Of a stretch of DNA of 64,000 bases, positions 54,003 to 64,000 are shown one piece after another. The number at the start of each line of letters is the position of its first letter. The stretch's first letter is position 1. A model generated the notes under the pieces. The model was not told where the DNA came from. It did no database searches and saw only the letters and a list, made by a program, of their open reading frames with translations. The stretch comes from DGNJ01 sp002388905 (GTDB taxonomy: Bacteria > Pseudomonadota > Gammaproteobacteria > Pseudomonadales > Porticoccaceae): contig DAITSJ010000016.1 in assembly GCA_036843405.1 (NCBI GenBank), positions 1 to 64,000 on the forward strand, in the 5' to 3' direction. The position numbers and the translations under genes are program-made.

Positions 54003-55187
54003 CTAGTCCCGGATCGGTTTGACAATGAAGCGGTCGCCCTCGGCAACCAGGTGGCGGTCACAATGCAGGGATTCGTAGTCCGGCACCTGACCGGGGAATC
54101 CGCAGACGACGCGCTCGCCGCGGGCGCGCAGGTCGCGCACGGCCTGGCGCTGGGCGGGCTCGTCGGAGGGCGGGGCATAGATACCGGCGGGCGGCGATTC
54201 CGTGCCGTCCAGCAGTTCAGCCAGGGCCTTGAGATCGATGCCGAAGCCGGTGGCCGGACGGGCACGGCCGAAGGTCTCGCCGATATCGTCATAGCGGCCA
54301 CCGTTGCCCACCGCCTGTCGAAGACCGGGCGCATAGGCACCGAACACAATCCCCGTGTGATAGTGATACCCTTCCAGCTCGCACAGGTCCAGGTAAAGGG
54401 TGGCCCCGGGCACTGCGTCGGCGACAGCATCAACCACCGCCTCCAGTTCATCCAGGGCCAGTTCGATCTCCGCCGGCGCCCGGGCCAATACCGTGCGGGC
54501 CCGGTCGATGACATTGCGGTCCCCGGTTAAACCCGGCAGGGCCCGGAGCATGTCGGCAATGGCGGCATCGTCGATATTGGCCGCCAGCCACGCATCCAGT
54601 TCGCAGGACTTGCTCTGCATCAGGTCGAACAATTCCGTGGCGGCGCCCCGGTCCAGTTCCAGCCATTCCTCGAGACCGCGATAAATGCCCACGTGGCCGA
54701 GATCGAGGCAGACCTCACCGACACCCACATGCTCAAGCGCCTCGCAAAGCAGCGAGATCACTTCGATATCCGCCGCCAGGCCGGGCTCGCCGTAGAGCTC
54801 CACCCCCACCTGGATGGGGTTGCGGGATGCCAGCGGGCTCCGCGGCCGGGTATAGAGCACGGTGCTGGCGTAGCACAGGCGATTGGGACCCTGCCTGCGC
54901 AGGCTGTGGGCATCCATGCGCGCGGTCTGGGGGGTGACATCGGCGTGCACGCCCATCATCCGCCCGCTGACCTGATCGGTGAGCTTGAAGGTCATCAGGT
55001 CAAGGTCGCCGCCGGACCCGCTCAGCAGGGAATCGGTGAACTCCACCAGCGGTGGTATCACCAGGTCGTAACCCCAACTGTGGTAAAAATCGAGAAGGCG
55101 ACGGCGCAGGCGCTCCACCTGAAAGGCCCGGCTGGGCAGAACCTCTTCGATACCCTCCGGCAATAGCCAGCGGTCGACCTTGGTCAT
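54003..55187 (-). CDS. hisZ: ATP phosphoribosyltransferase regulatory subunit
   Basis: This 394-residue histidyl-tRNA synthetase paralogue lacks the anticodon-binding domain; it serves as the partner of a short-form HisG in histidine synthesis. Features are LLPEGIEEVLPSRAFQVERLRRRLLDF, the LTDQVSGRMMGVHADVTPQ region and GNGGRYDDI. Position before purA and after a YjeT-type gene is the usual gammaproteobacterial one. Confidence 0.93.
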   Translation of the reverse strand: MTKVDRWLLPEGIEEVLPSRAFQVERLRRRLLDFYHSWGYDLVIPPLVEFTDSLLSGSGGDLDLMTFKLTDQVSGRMMGVHADVTPQTARMDAHSLRRQGPNRLCYASTVLYTRPRSPLASRNPIQVGVELYGEPGLAADIEVISLLCEALEHVGVGEVCLDLGHVGIYRGLEEWLELDRGAATELFDLMQSKSCELDAWLAANIDDAAIADMLRALPGLTGDRNVIDRARTVLARAPAEIELALDELEAVVDAVADAVPGATLYLDLCELEGYHYHTGIVFGAYAPGLRQAVGNGGRYDDIGETFGRARPATGFGIDLKALAELLDGTESPPAGIYAPPSDEPAQRQAVRDLRARGERVVCGFPGQVPDYESLHCDRHLVAEGDRFIVKPIRD

Positions 55188-55209
55188 AACCTCACTCGTC
55201 TCCGGATGT

Positions 55210-55395
55210 CTATTTCAGCAGGTAGAGCAGGCCGACGCCCAGCGCCATGCTCACCAGACCGACAATACGCAGGGTGCGGTCGTCGACCTGGGCCAGCAAC
55301 TGCACCAGGTTGCGCCATCTGGCCGGTGCCAGGAAGGGAATGATGCCCTCTATCACCAGCACCAGACACAATGCTTTTGCCAGGTCGTGCCACAT
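55210..55395 (-). CDS. YjeT-type small membrane protein (DUF2065)
   Basis: This 61-residue protein has two transmembrane helices (ALCLVLVIEGIIPFL and LRIVGLVSMALGVGLLYLL) separated by WRNLVQLLAQVDD. The layout matches E. coli YjeT between hflC and purA. I prefer the ATG at 55395; a TTG four codons earlier is possible. Function unknown. A terminator separates it from hflC, and hisZ starts 22 bases downstream. Confidence 0.85.
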   Translation of the reverse strand: MWHDLAKALCLVLVIEGIIPFLAPARWRNLVQLLAQVDDRTLRIVGLVSMALGVGLLYLLK

Positions 55396-55509
55396 AACTC
55401 TGCTCAAAAAATTCTACTGTGCGCTTAATGTCCGAAAGCCGGACGCCCGACGGTTCCCCAGCCATTGTCCGGGCCGGAAAGCGCCGGAGAAAAAGGATCG
55501 TCGGGCCAT

Positions 55510-55533
55510 AAAAAAACCGGGTTTCCCCGGTTG
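55510..55533 (-). terminator. Rho-independent terminator after hflC
   Basis: On the minus strand AACCGGGG pairs with CCCGGTT around a short AAA loop and is followed by a run of T. It lies about 75 bases after the hflC stop and separates the hfq-hfl unit from the yjeT-hisZ-purA unit. Confidence 0.8.
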
Positions 55534-55607
55534 CGGAATTCTAACACCGTTGCCGGGGGAATGCCGCACATTTTTTCAGCCCGCGGGCAGCGGCATCCCC
55601 CGTTCGC

Positions 55608-56480
55608 TTACGGGGGAGAGGCGTTGTCCAGATAGCGGAAAAACTCGTTTTCGGGGTCCAGCAGCAACACGTCGCCCTTGTTGGAGAAGGTGCTCCTGTA
55701 GGCGCTGAGACTCCGGGTAAAAGCGTAGAACTCCGGATTCTTGTTAAACGCCTGTGCGTAAACGGCCGTGGACCGGGCATCGCCCTTCCCCCGGATCTGT
55801 TCGGACTCCCGGTAGGCGTTGGCCTCGATGATGGTGACCTGGCGATCGGCGTCGGCCCGAATCTTCTCGGCCCGCTCCAGGCCTTTTGCCCGGATCTCCC
55901 GCGCCTCTTTCTCCCGCTCGGACACCATGCGCCGGAAAACCTGGTCGCTGACTTCGTCGGGCAGGTCGATGCGCTTGACCCGAACGTCGATCACATCGAT
56001 CCCCAGGGAATCGCTGACGTTCTCGTTGAGGCTCTCGAGAATGTCCGTCATCAGCTGGTCGCGCTCGCCGGAAACCACTTCGTGCAGCGTGCGGGTACCG
56101 AACTGATTACGCAGGCCGTTGTTGATACGCGCGGCCAGACGGTTCTGGGCCACGGCCATCTCGCCGCCCGTGGAGCGGTAGTACAGGCCCACGTCGTCGA
56201 TCCGCCACTTGGCGTAGGAGTCCACCATCAGGCGCTTGCGTTCCGAGGTAAAGAAGCTCTCGGTCTCCGCGTCCAGGGTCAGGATGCGGGCGTCGAATTT
56301 GCGTATCTTGTGAACCAGGGGAATCTTCAGGTGAATGCCGGGAGGCACATCCTCCTCGACGATTTCACCGAAGCGAAGCTTGACGGCCTTCTGGGTCTCC
56401 TTGACCACATAAACACTGCTGCTGGCCAGCAGGAGAATTACAGCAATGGCCAGCAGGCCAATGGTTGCCCGGGTATTCAT
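55608..56480 (-). CDS. hflC: FtsH-associated SPFH protein HflC
   Basis: This 290-residue SPFH/band-7 protein with one N-terminal membrane anchor (LLAIAVILLLASSSVYVV) forms the periplasmic HflKC cage that modulates the FtsH protease. The prohibitin-like domain and the coiled region EREKEAREIRAKGLERAEKIRADADRQ are visible in the C-terminal half. The start overlaps the hflK stop by one base (TAATG). Confidence 0.95.
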   Translation of the reverse strand: MNTRATIGLLAIAVILLLASSSVYVVKETQKAVKLRFGEIVEEDVPPGIHLKIPLVHKIRKFDARILTLDAETESFFTSERKRLMVDSYAKWRIDDVGLYYRSTGGEMAVAQNRLAARINNGLRNQFGTRTLHEVVSGERDQLMTDILESLNENVSDSLGIDVIDVRVKRIDLPDEVSDQVFRRMVSEREKEAREIRAKGLERAEKIRADADRQVTIIEANAYRESEQIRGKGDARSTAVYAQAFNKNPEFYAFTRSLSAYRSTFSNKGDVLLLDPENEFFRYLDNASPP

Positions 56481-57622
56481 TAGCGTAACTCCCTTCTGCC
56501 TTGCGGGGTTGAGGACTCGCTGCGCAGGCGGTTGACGATTTCATCGGCGATGGTGCTCACACTGCCGGGATTCATACGCTCGGCGCTGCTGTCGCCGGAA
56601 CCGGACTGCTGCATGGCCTTGTCCAGGGGCAGGTAGAAAATATTATTGCCGTCCTTGACGTCCACCAGCACCTTGGTGCTGTTGCCCATGACCTCCTGAA
56701 TGGTATCGATGTAAAGCCGCTGGCGGGTCACGTCGGGGGCTTTCTCGTACTCGCTCAGGCGGCTCTCGAAGCGCTCTGCCTCACCCTCGGCGCGGGCAAT
56801 GACCCGGGCCCGGTAGGCCTCGGCTTCCTCGATCATGCGCTGGGCCCGGCCACGGGCCTCGGGAATGATGCCGTTGGCATAGGACTGGGCCTCGTTGATC
56901 ACCCGCTCCTGATCCTCACGGGCCTTGATCACGTCGTCGTAGGCGGCCTTGACCTCGGCCGGAGGCTTGGCGTCCATGATATTGACCTTGAGCACCTCAA
57001 TACCGGTCTGGTAGTTATCAAGGTAAGTTTGCAGGCGCTCTCTGATGTCCTGGGCAATCTCCTCGCGCCCGGTGGAAATCACCGCGTCCAGTTGGCTGCT
57101 GCCCACCACATGGCGCAGGGCGCTGTTGGTGGCATGGCGCAGGCTGATATCCGGCTCCTTGACATTGAGCACGTAGGCCTTGGGATCGGGCACCACATAC
57201 TGCACCGACAATTGAAGGTCGACGATATTCTCGTCCTCGGTGAGCATCAGGTCCCGGGCGCTGTTCTGGTACTGGCGGACCTCCGTGGAACGGACGATGG
57301 TGACCTGATCCACGAACGGCGGATTCCAGTGCAGGCCCGGATTCATGGTGCCCAGATATTCGCCAAAACGCAGCACCACGGCGCGCTCCTTGGCATCCAC
57401 CTGGTAGAAACCGGCAAAAGCCCACAACAGCACGGCGATGACAATGACCGCGGGCAGGAAATTGAAACTCTTGCCACCCCCGGATCCGGAGCCACCGCCC
57501 CCTCCGAATCTGCCGAACTTCTCGCGCAGCTTCTTGATTGCCTCATCGAGGTCGGGGGGACCGCCGCCCTGGCCGCCGCCTCCCCAGGGGTCTTTGCCGC
57601 CGCCGGGTTCATTCCAGGCCAT
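56480..57622 (-). CDS. hflK: FtsH-associated SPFH protein HflK
   Basis: This 380-residue partner of HflC has a cytoplasmic Gly-rich N-terminus (MAWNEPGGGKDPWGGGG), one membrane helix near residues 54-74, the SPFH domain and a long coiled coil, with a Ser/Arg-rich tail. It lies 63 bases after hflX and directly overlaps hflC, as in E. coli. Confidence 0.96.
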   Translation of the reverse strand: MAWNEPGGGKDPWGGGGQGGGPPDLDEAIKKLREKFGRFGGGGGSGSGGGKSFNFLPAVIVIAVLLWAFAGFYQVDAKERAVVLRFGEYLGTMNPGLHWNPPFVDQVTIVRSTEVRQYQNSARDLMLTEDENIVDLQLSVQYVVPDPKAYVLNVKEPDISLRHATNSALRHVVGSSQLDAVISTGREEIAQDIRERLQTYLDNYQTGIEVLKVNIMDAKPPAEVKAAYDDVIKAREDQERVINEAQSYANGIIPEARGRAQRMIEEAEAYRARVIARAEGEAERFESRLSEYEKAPDVTRQRLYIDTIQEVMGNSTKVLVDVKDGNNIFYLPLDKAMQQSGSGDSSAERMNPGSVSTIADEIVNRLRSESSTPQGRRELR

Positions 57623-57685
57623 TCACTGTTCTCCCTTGTATCTGTGTTTTCGAATGATGGATTCTATCAGCAGAGGAGGATGGCG

Positions 57686-59005
57686 TCAGGCGCTTTGTAC
57701 CAGCGCCTGCTGCTCGGTGAGTTCGGGGATGTCACCGGGCTTTAACCGTTCGGCCTTCAGCAACCGCTTGAAGTCGGCGGCGGGCAGGCTCAGGTCGACG
57801 ATGGCACCGCCGTCCTTCGCCGGCTCCTCCTCGAGCACGGCGCCCTGCTCATAGAGGCGCGCCCGCAGTCGCCCGAACTGGGGGGGAATATGGAAACGCC
57901 CGGTAATGGTGTCGACGGCAAGCCATTCCGTTATCGCTGACGCGAGCAACTCCAGTCCGTCGCCCCGCTGGGCGGACACCCACACCGCGCACGGGCGCCC
58001 CAGCGCGTCCCGGTCGATACGCGGTTCGGCGTGTTCGATCAAATCGATTTTGTTGTAGACCACCAGCCGGGGAAGCTCACGGGCACCGATTTCGCCGAGA
58101 ACCTCCTCCACGCGGGCCATATTGTCGAGGCGCTCCTCGCTGTGGGCATCCACCACGTGCACTAACAGGGTCGCGTTGCGCGCCTCCTCAAGGGTGGCGC
58201 TGAAGGCTTCCACCAGCTTGTGGGGCAGGTGGCTGATAAAACCCACGGTGTCGGCGAGGATCACCGGACCCAGTTCGGGCAGTTCCAGGCGCCGCATGGT
58301 GGGATCGAGGGTCGCGAACAACTGGTTGGCGGCAAAAACGTCGGAATCCGTCAGGCGGTTGAAAAGTGTCGATTTGCCGGCATTGGTGTAGCCCACCAGT
58401 GACACGGTGGGAACCTCCGCCCGGCGCCGGGCCCGGCGCCCCTGCTCGCGTTGCTTGCGGACTTTTTCCAGGCGCTTCTGGATCGACTTGATGCGGGCGC
58501 GCAACAGGCGGCGGTCGGTTTCCAGCTGGGTTTCCCCGGGACCGCGCAGGCCGATACCGCCCTTCTGCCGCTCCAGGTGAGTCCAGCCCCGCACCAGGCG
58601 CGTGGCCATATGCTGCAACTGCGCAAGTTCCACCTGGAGCTTGCCCTCGTAGGTGCGGGCACGTTGGGCGAAAATATCTAGAATAAGCCCGGTGCGGTCC
58701 AGCACCCGGCAACCCAGCGCCTTCTCAAGGTTGCGTTCCTGGCTGGGACTCAGGTTGTGATTAAAGATAACCAGCTCGGCACACTCCCGCTCTACCGAGG
58801 CCTGCAGTTCCTCGAGCTTGCCGGTACCAATAAAATACTTGGGGTGGGGAGCGGAGCGGCGACCGGTGACAAACTGCACCGGATCGCCGCCAGCGGACAG
58901 GACCAGTTCCTCGAACTCCCTGGGATCCTCCGGCTCGTCCTCGGTGTTCAGGTCCAGATGGACCAGGATGGCCAGTTCGCCGGACTCAGGGCGTTCAAAA
59001 AACAA
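57686..59005 (-). CDS. hflX: Ribosome-associated GTPase HflX
   Basis: This 439-residue GTPase splits stalled or stressed ribosomes. An N-terminal HflX domain includes APHPKYFIGTGK and the glycine-rich KGGIGLRGPGETQLETDRR. The G domain has G1 GYTNAGKST (205-213), DTVGFI (G3) and NKID (G4). It starts with TTG at 59005, directly after the hfq stop. AGGAGG five bases before the TTG and alignment with E. coli (MFDRYDAGEQ) fix this start. Confidence 0.95.
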   Translation of the reverse strand: MFFERPESGELAILVHLDLNTEDEPEDPREFEELVLSAGGDPVQFVTGRRSAPHPKYFIGTGKLEELQASVERECAELVIFNHNLSPSQERNLEKALGCRVLDRTGLILDIFAQRARTYEGKLQVELAQLQHMATRLVRGWTHLERQKGGIGLRGPGETQLETDRRLLRARIKSIQKRLEKVRKQREQGRRARRRAEVPTVSLVGYTNAGKSTLFNRLTDSDVFAANQLFATLDPTMRRLELPELGPVILADTVGFISHLPHKLVEAFSATLEEARNATLLVHVVDAHSEERLDNMARVEEVLGEIGARELPRLVVYNKIDLIEHAEPRIDRDALGRPCAVWVSAQRGDGLELLASAITEWLAVDTITGRFHIPPQFGRLRARLYEQGAVLEEEPAKDGGAIVDLSLPAADFKRLLKAERLKPGDIPELTEQQALVQSA

Positions 59006-59284
59006 TCATCCCTCCTGACCTTCGTCCTCGCTGATACCCGGTGCTTCATCGCTGCCCTGGGGGGTCGCCAGGGGCAGACGCACCGGACGGGAAGGCACGA
59101 CAGTGGAGATGGCGTGCTTGTAAACCATCTGACTGACAGTATTTCTAAGCAGGACCACAAACTGGTCGAAAGACTCGATCTGACCCTGCAATTTGATCCC
59201 GTTGACCAGGAAAATGGAAACGGGGATACGCTCTTTTCGAAGCAGGTTCAGAAAAGGGTCTTGTAGATTATGCCCTTTTGACAT
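59006..59284 (-). CDS. hfq: RNA chaperone Hfq
   Basis: This is a 92-residue Sm-like RNA chaperone. Sm1 (NLQDPFLNLLRKERIPVSIF, LVNGIKLQGQIESFD) and Sm2 (YKHAISTVVPSRPV) are complete. The C-terminal tail is short and acidic. The stop abuts the hflX start. A 126-bp gap to miaA could hold its own promoter, since hfq usually has one. Confidence 0.97.
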   Translation of the reverse strand: MSKGHNLQDPFLNLLRKERIPVSIFLVNGIKLQGQIESFDQFVVLLRNTVSQMVYKHAISTVVPSRPVRLPLATPQGSDEAPGISEDEGQEG

Positions 59285-59410
59285 CGTTATTGTCTCCTTA
59301 ACAAAAATTAAAAATGCGCTTAAAAATCAAGCAAGTAGGCAATTTGGCCAAAGCGCAGGAAAGATACGCGTTTGCGACCACTCAGCACGGTCATGATACC
59401 AATTTGGCCT

Positions 59411-60409
59411 TCAGGAATATATGGGTCCATTTTGCAAATTTTTCAAGCAGTTAGTGAAAATTTGCTGGAATTCCGACGGATTGCCCTCCTCGTCGTCGAT
59501 AAACAACGCCGTTTTGCCGGGCCAGCGGCGCAGCCACGTCAGCTGGCGCTTGGCCAGTTGACGGGTAGCGGCGATACCCTTTTGCACCATTTCATTGTAG
59601 TCCACGCGCCCGTCCAGATAGTCCCAGACCTGGCGATAACCCACTGCGCGCAGGGCCGGCAACTCCGGGCCCAGGTCGCCCCGCCCGCGCAGGGCCCGGA
59701 CTTCATCGATCAGGCCCGCGTCCAGCATTGCCCGGAAGCGTTGGGCAATACGGTCGTGGAGAAGTTCCCTGCGGTGGGGCAGCAGCGCCAACCGGGTCAC
59801 GGCGTAGTGGTCGACAAGGGGATCGATGCCGGTGCCGGCCTCCCGCTGTTCGCGCTTGAGGGTCGAAACGGGGCGCCCCGCCAGCCGGTAGATTTCCAGG
59901 GCCCGCTGGATACGTTGGGAATGATTGGGATGAATGGCGGCGGCGCTGTCCGGGTCCACCCGGGCCAGTTGACGGTGCAGGGCGGGCCAGCCACTGGTCC
60001 GCGCCTCGCGCAAAATCGCCTCCCGAACCTCGGGATCCGCCGGCGGCAGATCCGCCAGCCCCTCCTCCAGCACCCGGAAATAGAGCATGGTGCCACCCAC
60101 CAGCAGGGGGATTTTTCCCCGGTCCGCGATGCCGGCCATGAGCGCGGCGGTATCGGCGGCAAAATCCGCCGCCGAGTAGGGTTCCGACGGGTCGCGGATA
60201 TCCACCAGGTGGTGGGGTGCGGCCGCCAGGATGGCGGCATCGGGCTTGGCGGTACCGATATCCATGCCCCTGTAGACCATCGCCGAGTCGACGCTGATGA
60301 TTTCCACCGATAATCGTTGCGAGAGGGCCACCGCCAGGTCGGTCTTGCCGGTGGCGGTTGGCCCCATGAGGAAGATTGCCGGCGGCCTGCCGGCGGCGCG
60401 ATCGGCCAT
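59411..60409 (-). CDS. miaA: tRNA dimethylallyltransferase
   Basis: This 332-residue enzyme adds the isopentenyl group to A37 of tRNAs that read codons starting with U. The P-loop is GPTATGKT near residue 16, followed by DSAMVYRGMDIGTAKP, LVGGTMLYFRVLEEGLADLP and ALRAVGYRQVWDYLDG. The ATG at 60409 is two bases after the mutL stop; a longer in-frame start inside mutL is rejected. Confidence 0.96.
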   Translation of the reverse strand: MADRAAGRPPAIFLMGPTATGKTDLAVALSQRLSVEIISVDSAMVYRGMDIGTAKPDAAILAAAPHHLVDIRDPSEPYSAADFAADTAALMAGIADRGKIPLLVGGTMLYFRVLEEGLADLPPADPEVREAILREARTSGWPALHRQLARVDPDSAAAIHPNHSQRIQRALEIYRLAGRPVSTLKREQREAGTGIDPLVDHYAVTRLALLPHRRELLHDRIAQRFRAMLDAGLIDEVRALRGRGDLGPELPALRAVGYRQVWDYLDGRVDYNEMVQKGIAATRQLAKRQLTWLRRWPGKTALFIDDEEGNPSEFQQIFTNCLKNLQNGPIYS

Positions 60410-60411
60410 GG

Positions 60412-62226
<1,815 letters not shown>

Positions 62227-62258
62227 CGCTTCCTCGTGGGTCGATCCGGCGAACGGCC

Positions 62259-63599
62259 TCAGGAGGCGGGAATCTTGATTCGCTGCCCCACCCGGATCAC
62301 GGTGGATTTCATTTCATTGTACCGCACGATCGCATCCACGGAGACATCGTGGCGCTGGGCGATATCGGAAAGCGTATCGCCGCGGCCGATGGTATAGACC
62401 CTGTCGGCGCCCCGGTGTTGGTTGGCCGCCACCCAGGTCCCCAGTGGCGGCTTGGCGTAGAAATATCGCCTGACCCCTGAGAAGATGGCGTCCGCCATGC
62501 GCCGCTGATAGGCGGCATTGGACAACTGGCGGGCCTCGGTGGGATTGGAGATAAAACCGGTTTCCACCAGGATGGAGGGAATATCCGGCGATTTGAGCAC
62601 CACGAACCCGGCCTGTTCCACCTGCTTCTTGTGCAAGCGGGCAATGCCGCCCATGGCCTTGAGAACCTCCTCGCCCACCTCCAGGCTGCTGTTCAGGGTC
62701 GCGGTCATGGACAGATCCAGCAGCACGCTGGCCAGCATGCTGTCCTTGTCGCTGAGCTTGACCGTGCCCACGCCACCGATAAGGTCGGCCCGGTTCTCCC
62801 GCTCCGCCAGATAGCGGGCGGTTTCACTGGTGGCGCCACTGGGGGACAGGGCGAACACCGAGGCGCCCCGGGCAGCCGGGCTCTTGAAGGCATCCGCGTG
62901 GATCGACACGAAAACATCGACCCGCGCGCTGCGGGCCAGATCGGTGCGCTTGCGCAGGGGGATATAGTAGTCCCCGGTACGGATCAGCACCGCCTTGAAG
63001 CCCGGTTCGGCATCCGCCAGGCGCTTCAATTCCCGGCTGATGGCCAGGACCACCTGCTTTTCGTGCAACCGGTTGGGGCCGATGGCGCCGGGATCCTCGC
63101 CACCGTGACCGGCATCGATGCCGATAAGGATATCGCGCTGGCTGCTCTCCATGTCCATATAGTCGCGCAGGGTCTTGGAGCGTTTGGCTTCCATGTCATA
63201 GAGATCCACCACCAGCCGGTCGCCATACTGCTCGTTGCCCCTGAGGCTGAAGCTGCGGGGATTGATGGCCTTTTCCAGATCGAGCACCACCCGCAGGTCA
63301 GTGCCGTTGCGGGGCGCACTGCGAACGCCGGCAATGGGGGTATCGGCCAGGCCCAGGTCGGGAACGTCGCCGGGCAGGCGGGCGTTATCGATATCGATGA
63401 CCAGGCGGCGGGGGTCGTCCAGGGAAAAGATGTTGTGGTTCACCGGACCGCTCAGGTCGAAAACCAGGCGGGTATGGTCGGGTGCCCGCCACAAGCGGAC
63501 ACCTTCGACGACGGCGGCCTGAGCCCGGCCGACCATCAGCAATAACAGTCCCAGGCACAGTACGGCGGTCAGGTTTCGGGTGTGGAGTCGCTCTGCCAT
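62259..63599 (-). CDS. N-acetylmuramoyl-L-alanine amidase with AMIN and LysM domains
   Basis: This 446-residue periplasmic amidase splits septal peptidoglycan during cell separation. It has a signal peptide ending near GRAQA, an AMIN domain (about 30-140), amidase_3 catalytic domain (about 155-375) with zinc ligands in DAGHGGEDPGA, LHEKQV and VSIHADAF and catalytic Glu in LVETGFISNP, and one C-terminal LysM (about 400-445). The C-terminal LysM and the mutL-side position match AmiB-type enzymes. It overlaps tsaE by 31 bases. Confidence 0.94.
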   Translation of the reverse strand: MAERLHTRNLTAVLCLGLLLLMVGRAQAAVVEGVRLWRAPDHTRLVFDLSGPVNHNIFSLDDPRRLVIDIDNARLPGDVPDLGLADTPIAGVRSAPRNGTDLRVVLDLEKAINPRSFSLRGNEQYGDRLVVDLYDMEAKRSKTLRDYMDMESSQRDILIGIDAGHGGEDPGAIGPNRLHEKQVVLAISRELKRLADAEPGFKAVLIRTGDYYIPLRKRTDLARSARVDVFVSIHADAFKSPAARGASVFALSPSGATSETARYLAERENRADLIGGVGTVKLSDKDSMLASVLLDLSMTATLNSSLEVGEEVLKAMGGIARLHKKQVEQAGFVVLKSPDIPSILVETGFISNPTEARQLSNAAYQRRMADAIFSGVRRYFYAKPPLGTWVAANQHRGADRVYTIGRGDTLSDIAQRHDVSVDAIVRYNEMKSTVIRVGQRIKIPAS

Positions 63600-64000
63600 G
63601 ATTCGAGCCTGGTCAGCACTTGTTCCCCGGTTCTTGTAGGGGCCATTATAACCAGCCGTCGACCGCTGTTTTCAACCGAGATTGTCACACGCAGGTCGGG
63701 TCGGGGCAACATCCCGGCGCCGCGCTCGGGCCACTCGATCATGCCCAGGCTCTCGTCCTCGAAATAATCCCGGATACCCATGTACTCAAGCTCTTCCGGA
63801 TCCCCCAGACGGTACAGGTCGAAGTGAAAAACCCTGCCGCTGTCCAGTTCGTAGGGTTCCACCAGGGTATAGGTGGGGCTCTTCACCGGGCCGGCGTGAC
63901 CCCGGCCACGCAGGATACCCCGGCACAGGGTGGTCTTGCCGGCACCGAGATCGCCCTCCAGAAAAATCAGCCCGGACGCCATGGCGGCCCCGAGCGCCTC
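63569..64000 (-). CDS. tsaE: tRNA threonylcarbamoyladenosine biosynthesis ATPase TsaE (5' end beyond the window)
   Basis: At least 143 residues are visible, continuing past the right edge. TsaE works with TsaB and TsaD in forming t6A37 in tRNA. The P-loop GDLGAGKTT, then SPTYTLVEPYE, HFDLYRL and EWPERG are all present. Six further codons (EALGAA) precede the first internal Met and belong to the family, so the gene is truncated only by the window. Confidence 0.93.
   Translation of the reverse strand, partial: EALGAAMASGLIFLEGDLGAGKTTLCRGILRGRGHAGPVKSPTYTLVEPYELDSGRVFHFDLYRLGDPEELEYMGIRDYFEDESLGMIEWPERGAGMLPRPDLRVTISVENSGRRLVIMAPTRTGEQVLTRLESWQSDSTPET

Noticed and set aside
52527..54530. A 667-codon open frame on + opposite tal, purA and hisZ.
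   Set aside because: Shadow of three conserved genes; low-complexity and without recognisable domains.

Overview
The window is a contiguous stretch of a GC-rich gammaproteobacterial chromosome. The evidence is gene order: tsaE-ami-mutL-miaA-hfq-hflX-hflK-hflC-yjeT-hisZ-purA; efp/epmA with divergent epmB; serB divergent from an ahpA/ytjB-type gene and next to fimX; a bioB-bioF-bioHC-bioD block; and Pseudomonas-like REP palindromes. The fused BioHC, FimX, PilSR and PHA genes point to a marine or halophilic relative of the Pseudomonadales/Cellvibrionales. The sequence alone does not fix the genus.

Layout. 1-159: REP palindromes. 160-1788: nadE. 1888-13113: type IV pilus block, with pilSR on + and the minor pilin genes fimU/fimT-pilV-pilW-pilX-pilY1-pilE on -. 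13271-18417: a small DUF3094-type gene and the biotin genes, interrupted by REPs and a duplicated bioF start. 18502-20061: comF and cysE. 20070-20530: tandem REP array. 20611-23213: EF-P and its lysylation enzymes. 23299-28484: a PilZ-like protein, fimX and serB. 28567-36847: an AhpA/YtjB-like protein, then PHA metabolism (phaZ, an SDR, phaC1, and divergent phaB-phaC2). 36926-40138: rep helicase, lipoprotein cytochrome c5 and a phosphoribosyltransferase. 40187-42973: a small degenerate island holding two tRNA-Arg genes, a guaA fragment, a two-gene lipoprotein operon of lower GC and an istB scrap. 42963-46047: SLC13 permease, a helical protein and cysH. 46615-47643: a membrane hydrolase. 47591-51014: formaldehyde/GSNO detoxification (frmA, fghA) divergent from hmp. 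51086-64000: mgtC, tal, then the conserved purA to tsaE block, which runs off the right edge.

How the genes work together. Three parts concern type IV pili: the PilS/PilR two-component system, a full minor-pilin and PilY1 operon, and the c-di-GMP effector FimX beside a PilZ-like protein. The biotin genes give the route from pimeloyl-ACP formation to biotin, with BioH and BioC as one polypeptide. The PHA region has polymerisation (two different synthases), monomer reduction (PhaB) and mobilisation (PhaZ), but no thiolase, phasin or PhaR in view. frmA/fghA and hmp together handle formaldehyde, S-nitrosoglutathione and NO; the hmp promoter carries a sigma54 -24/-12 element and two NorR-type GT-N7-AC palindromes.

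Most of the window is ordinary core genome. The places worth a second look are the relic island at 40.2-43.0 kb, the hmp control region, the duplicated bioF start with its leader ORF, the 107-bp REP array, and the divergent pair of dissimilar PHA synthases.
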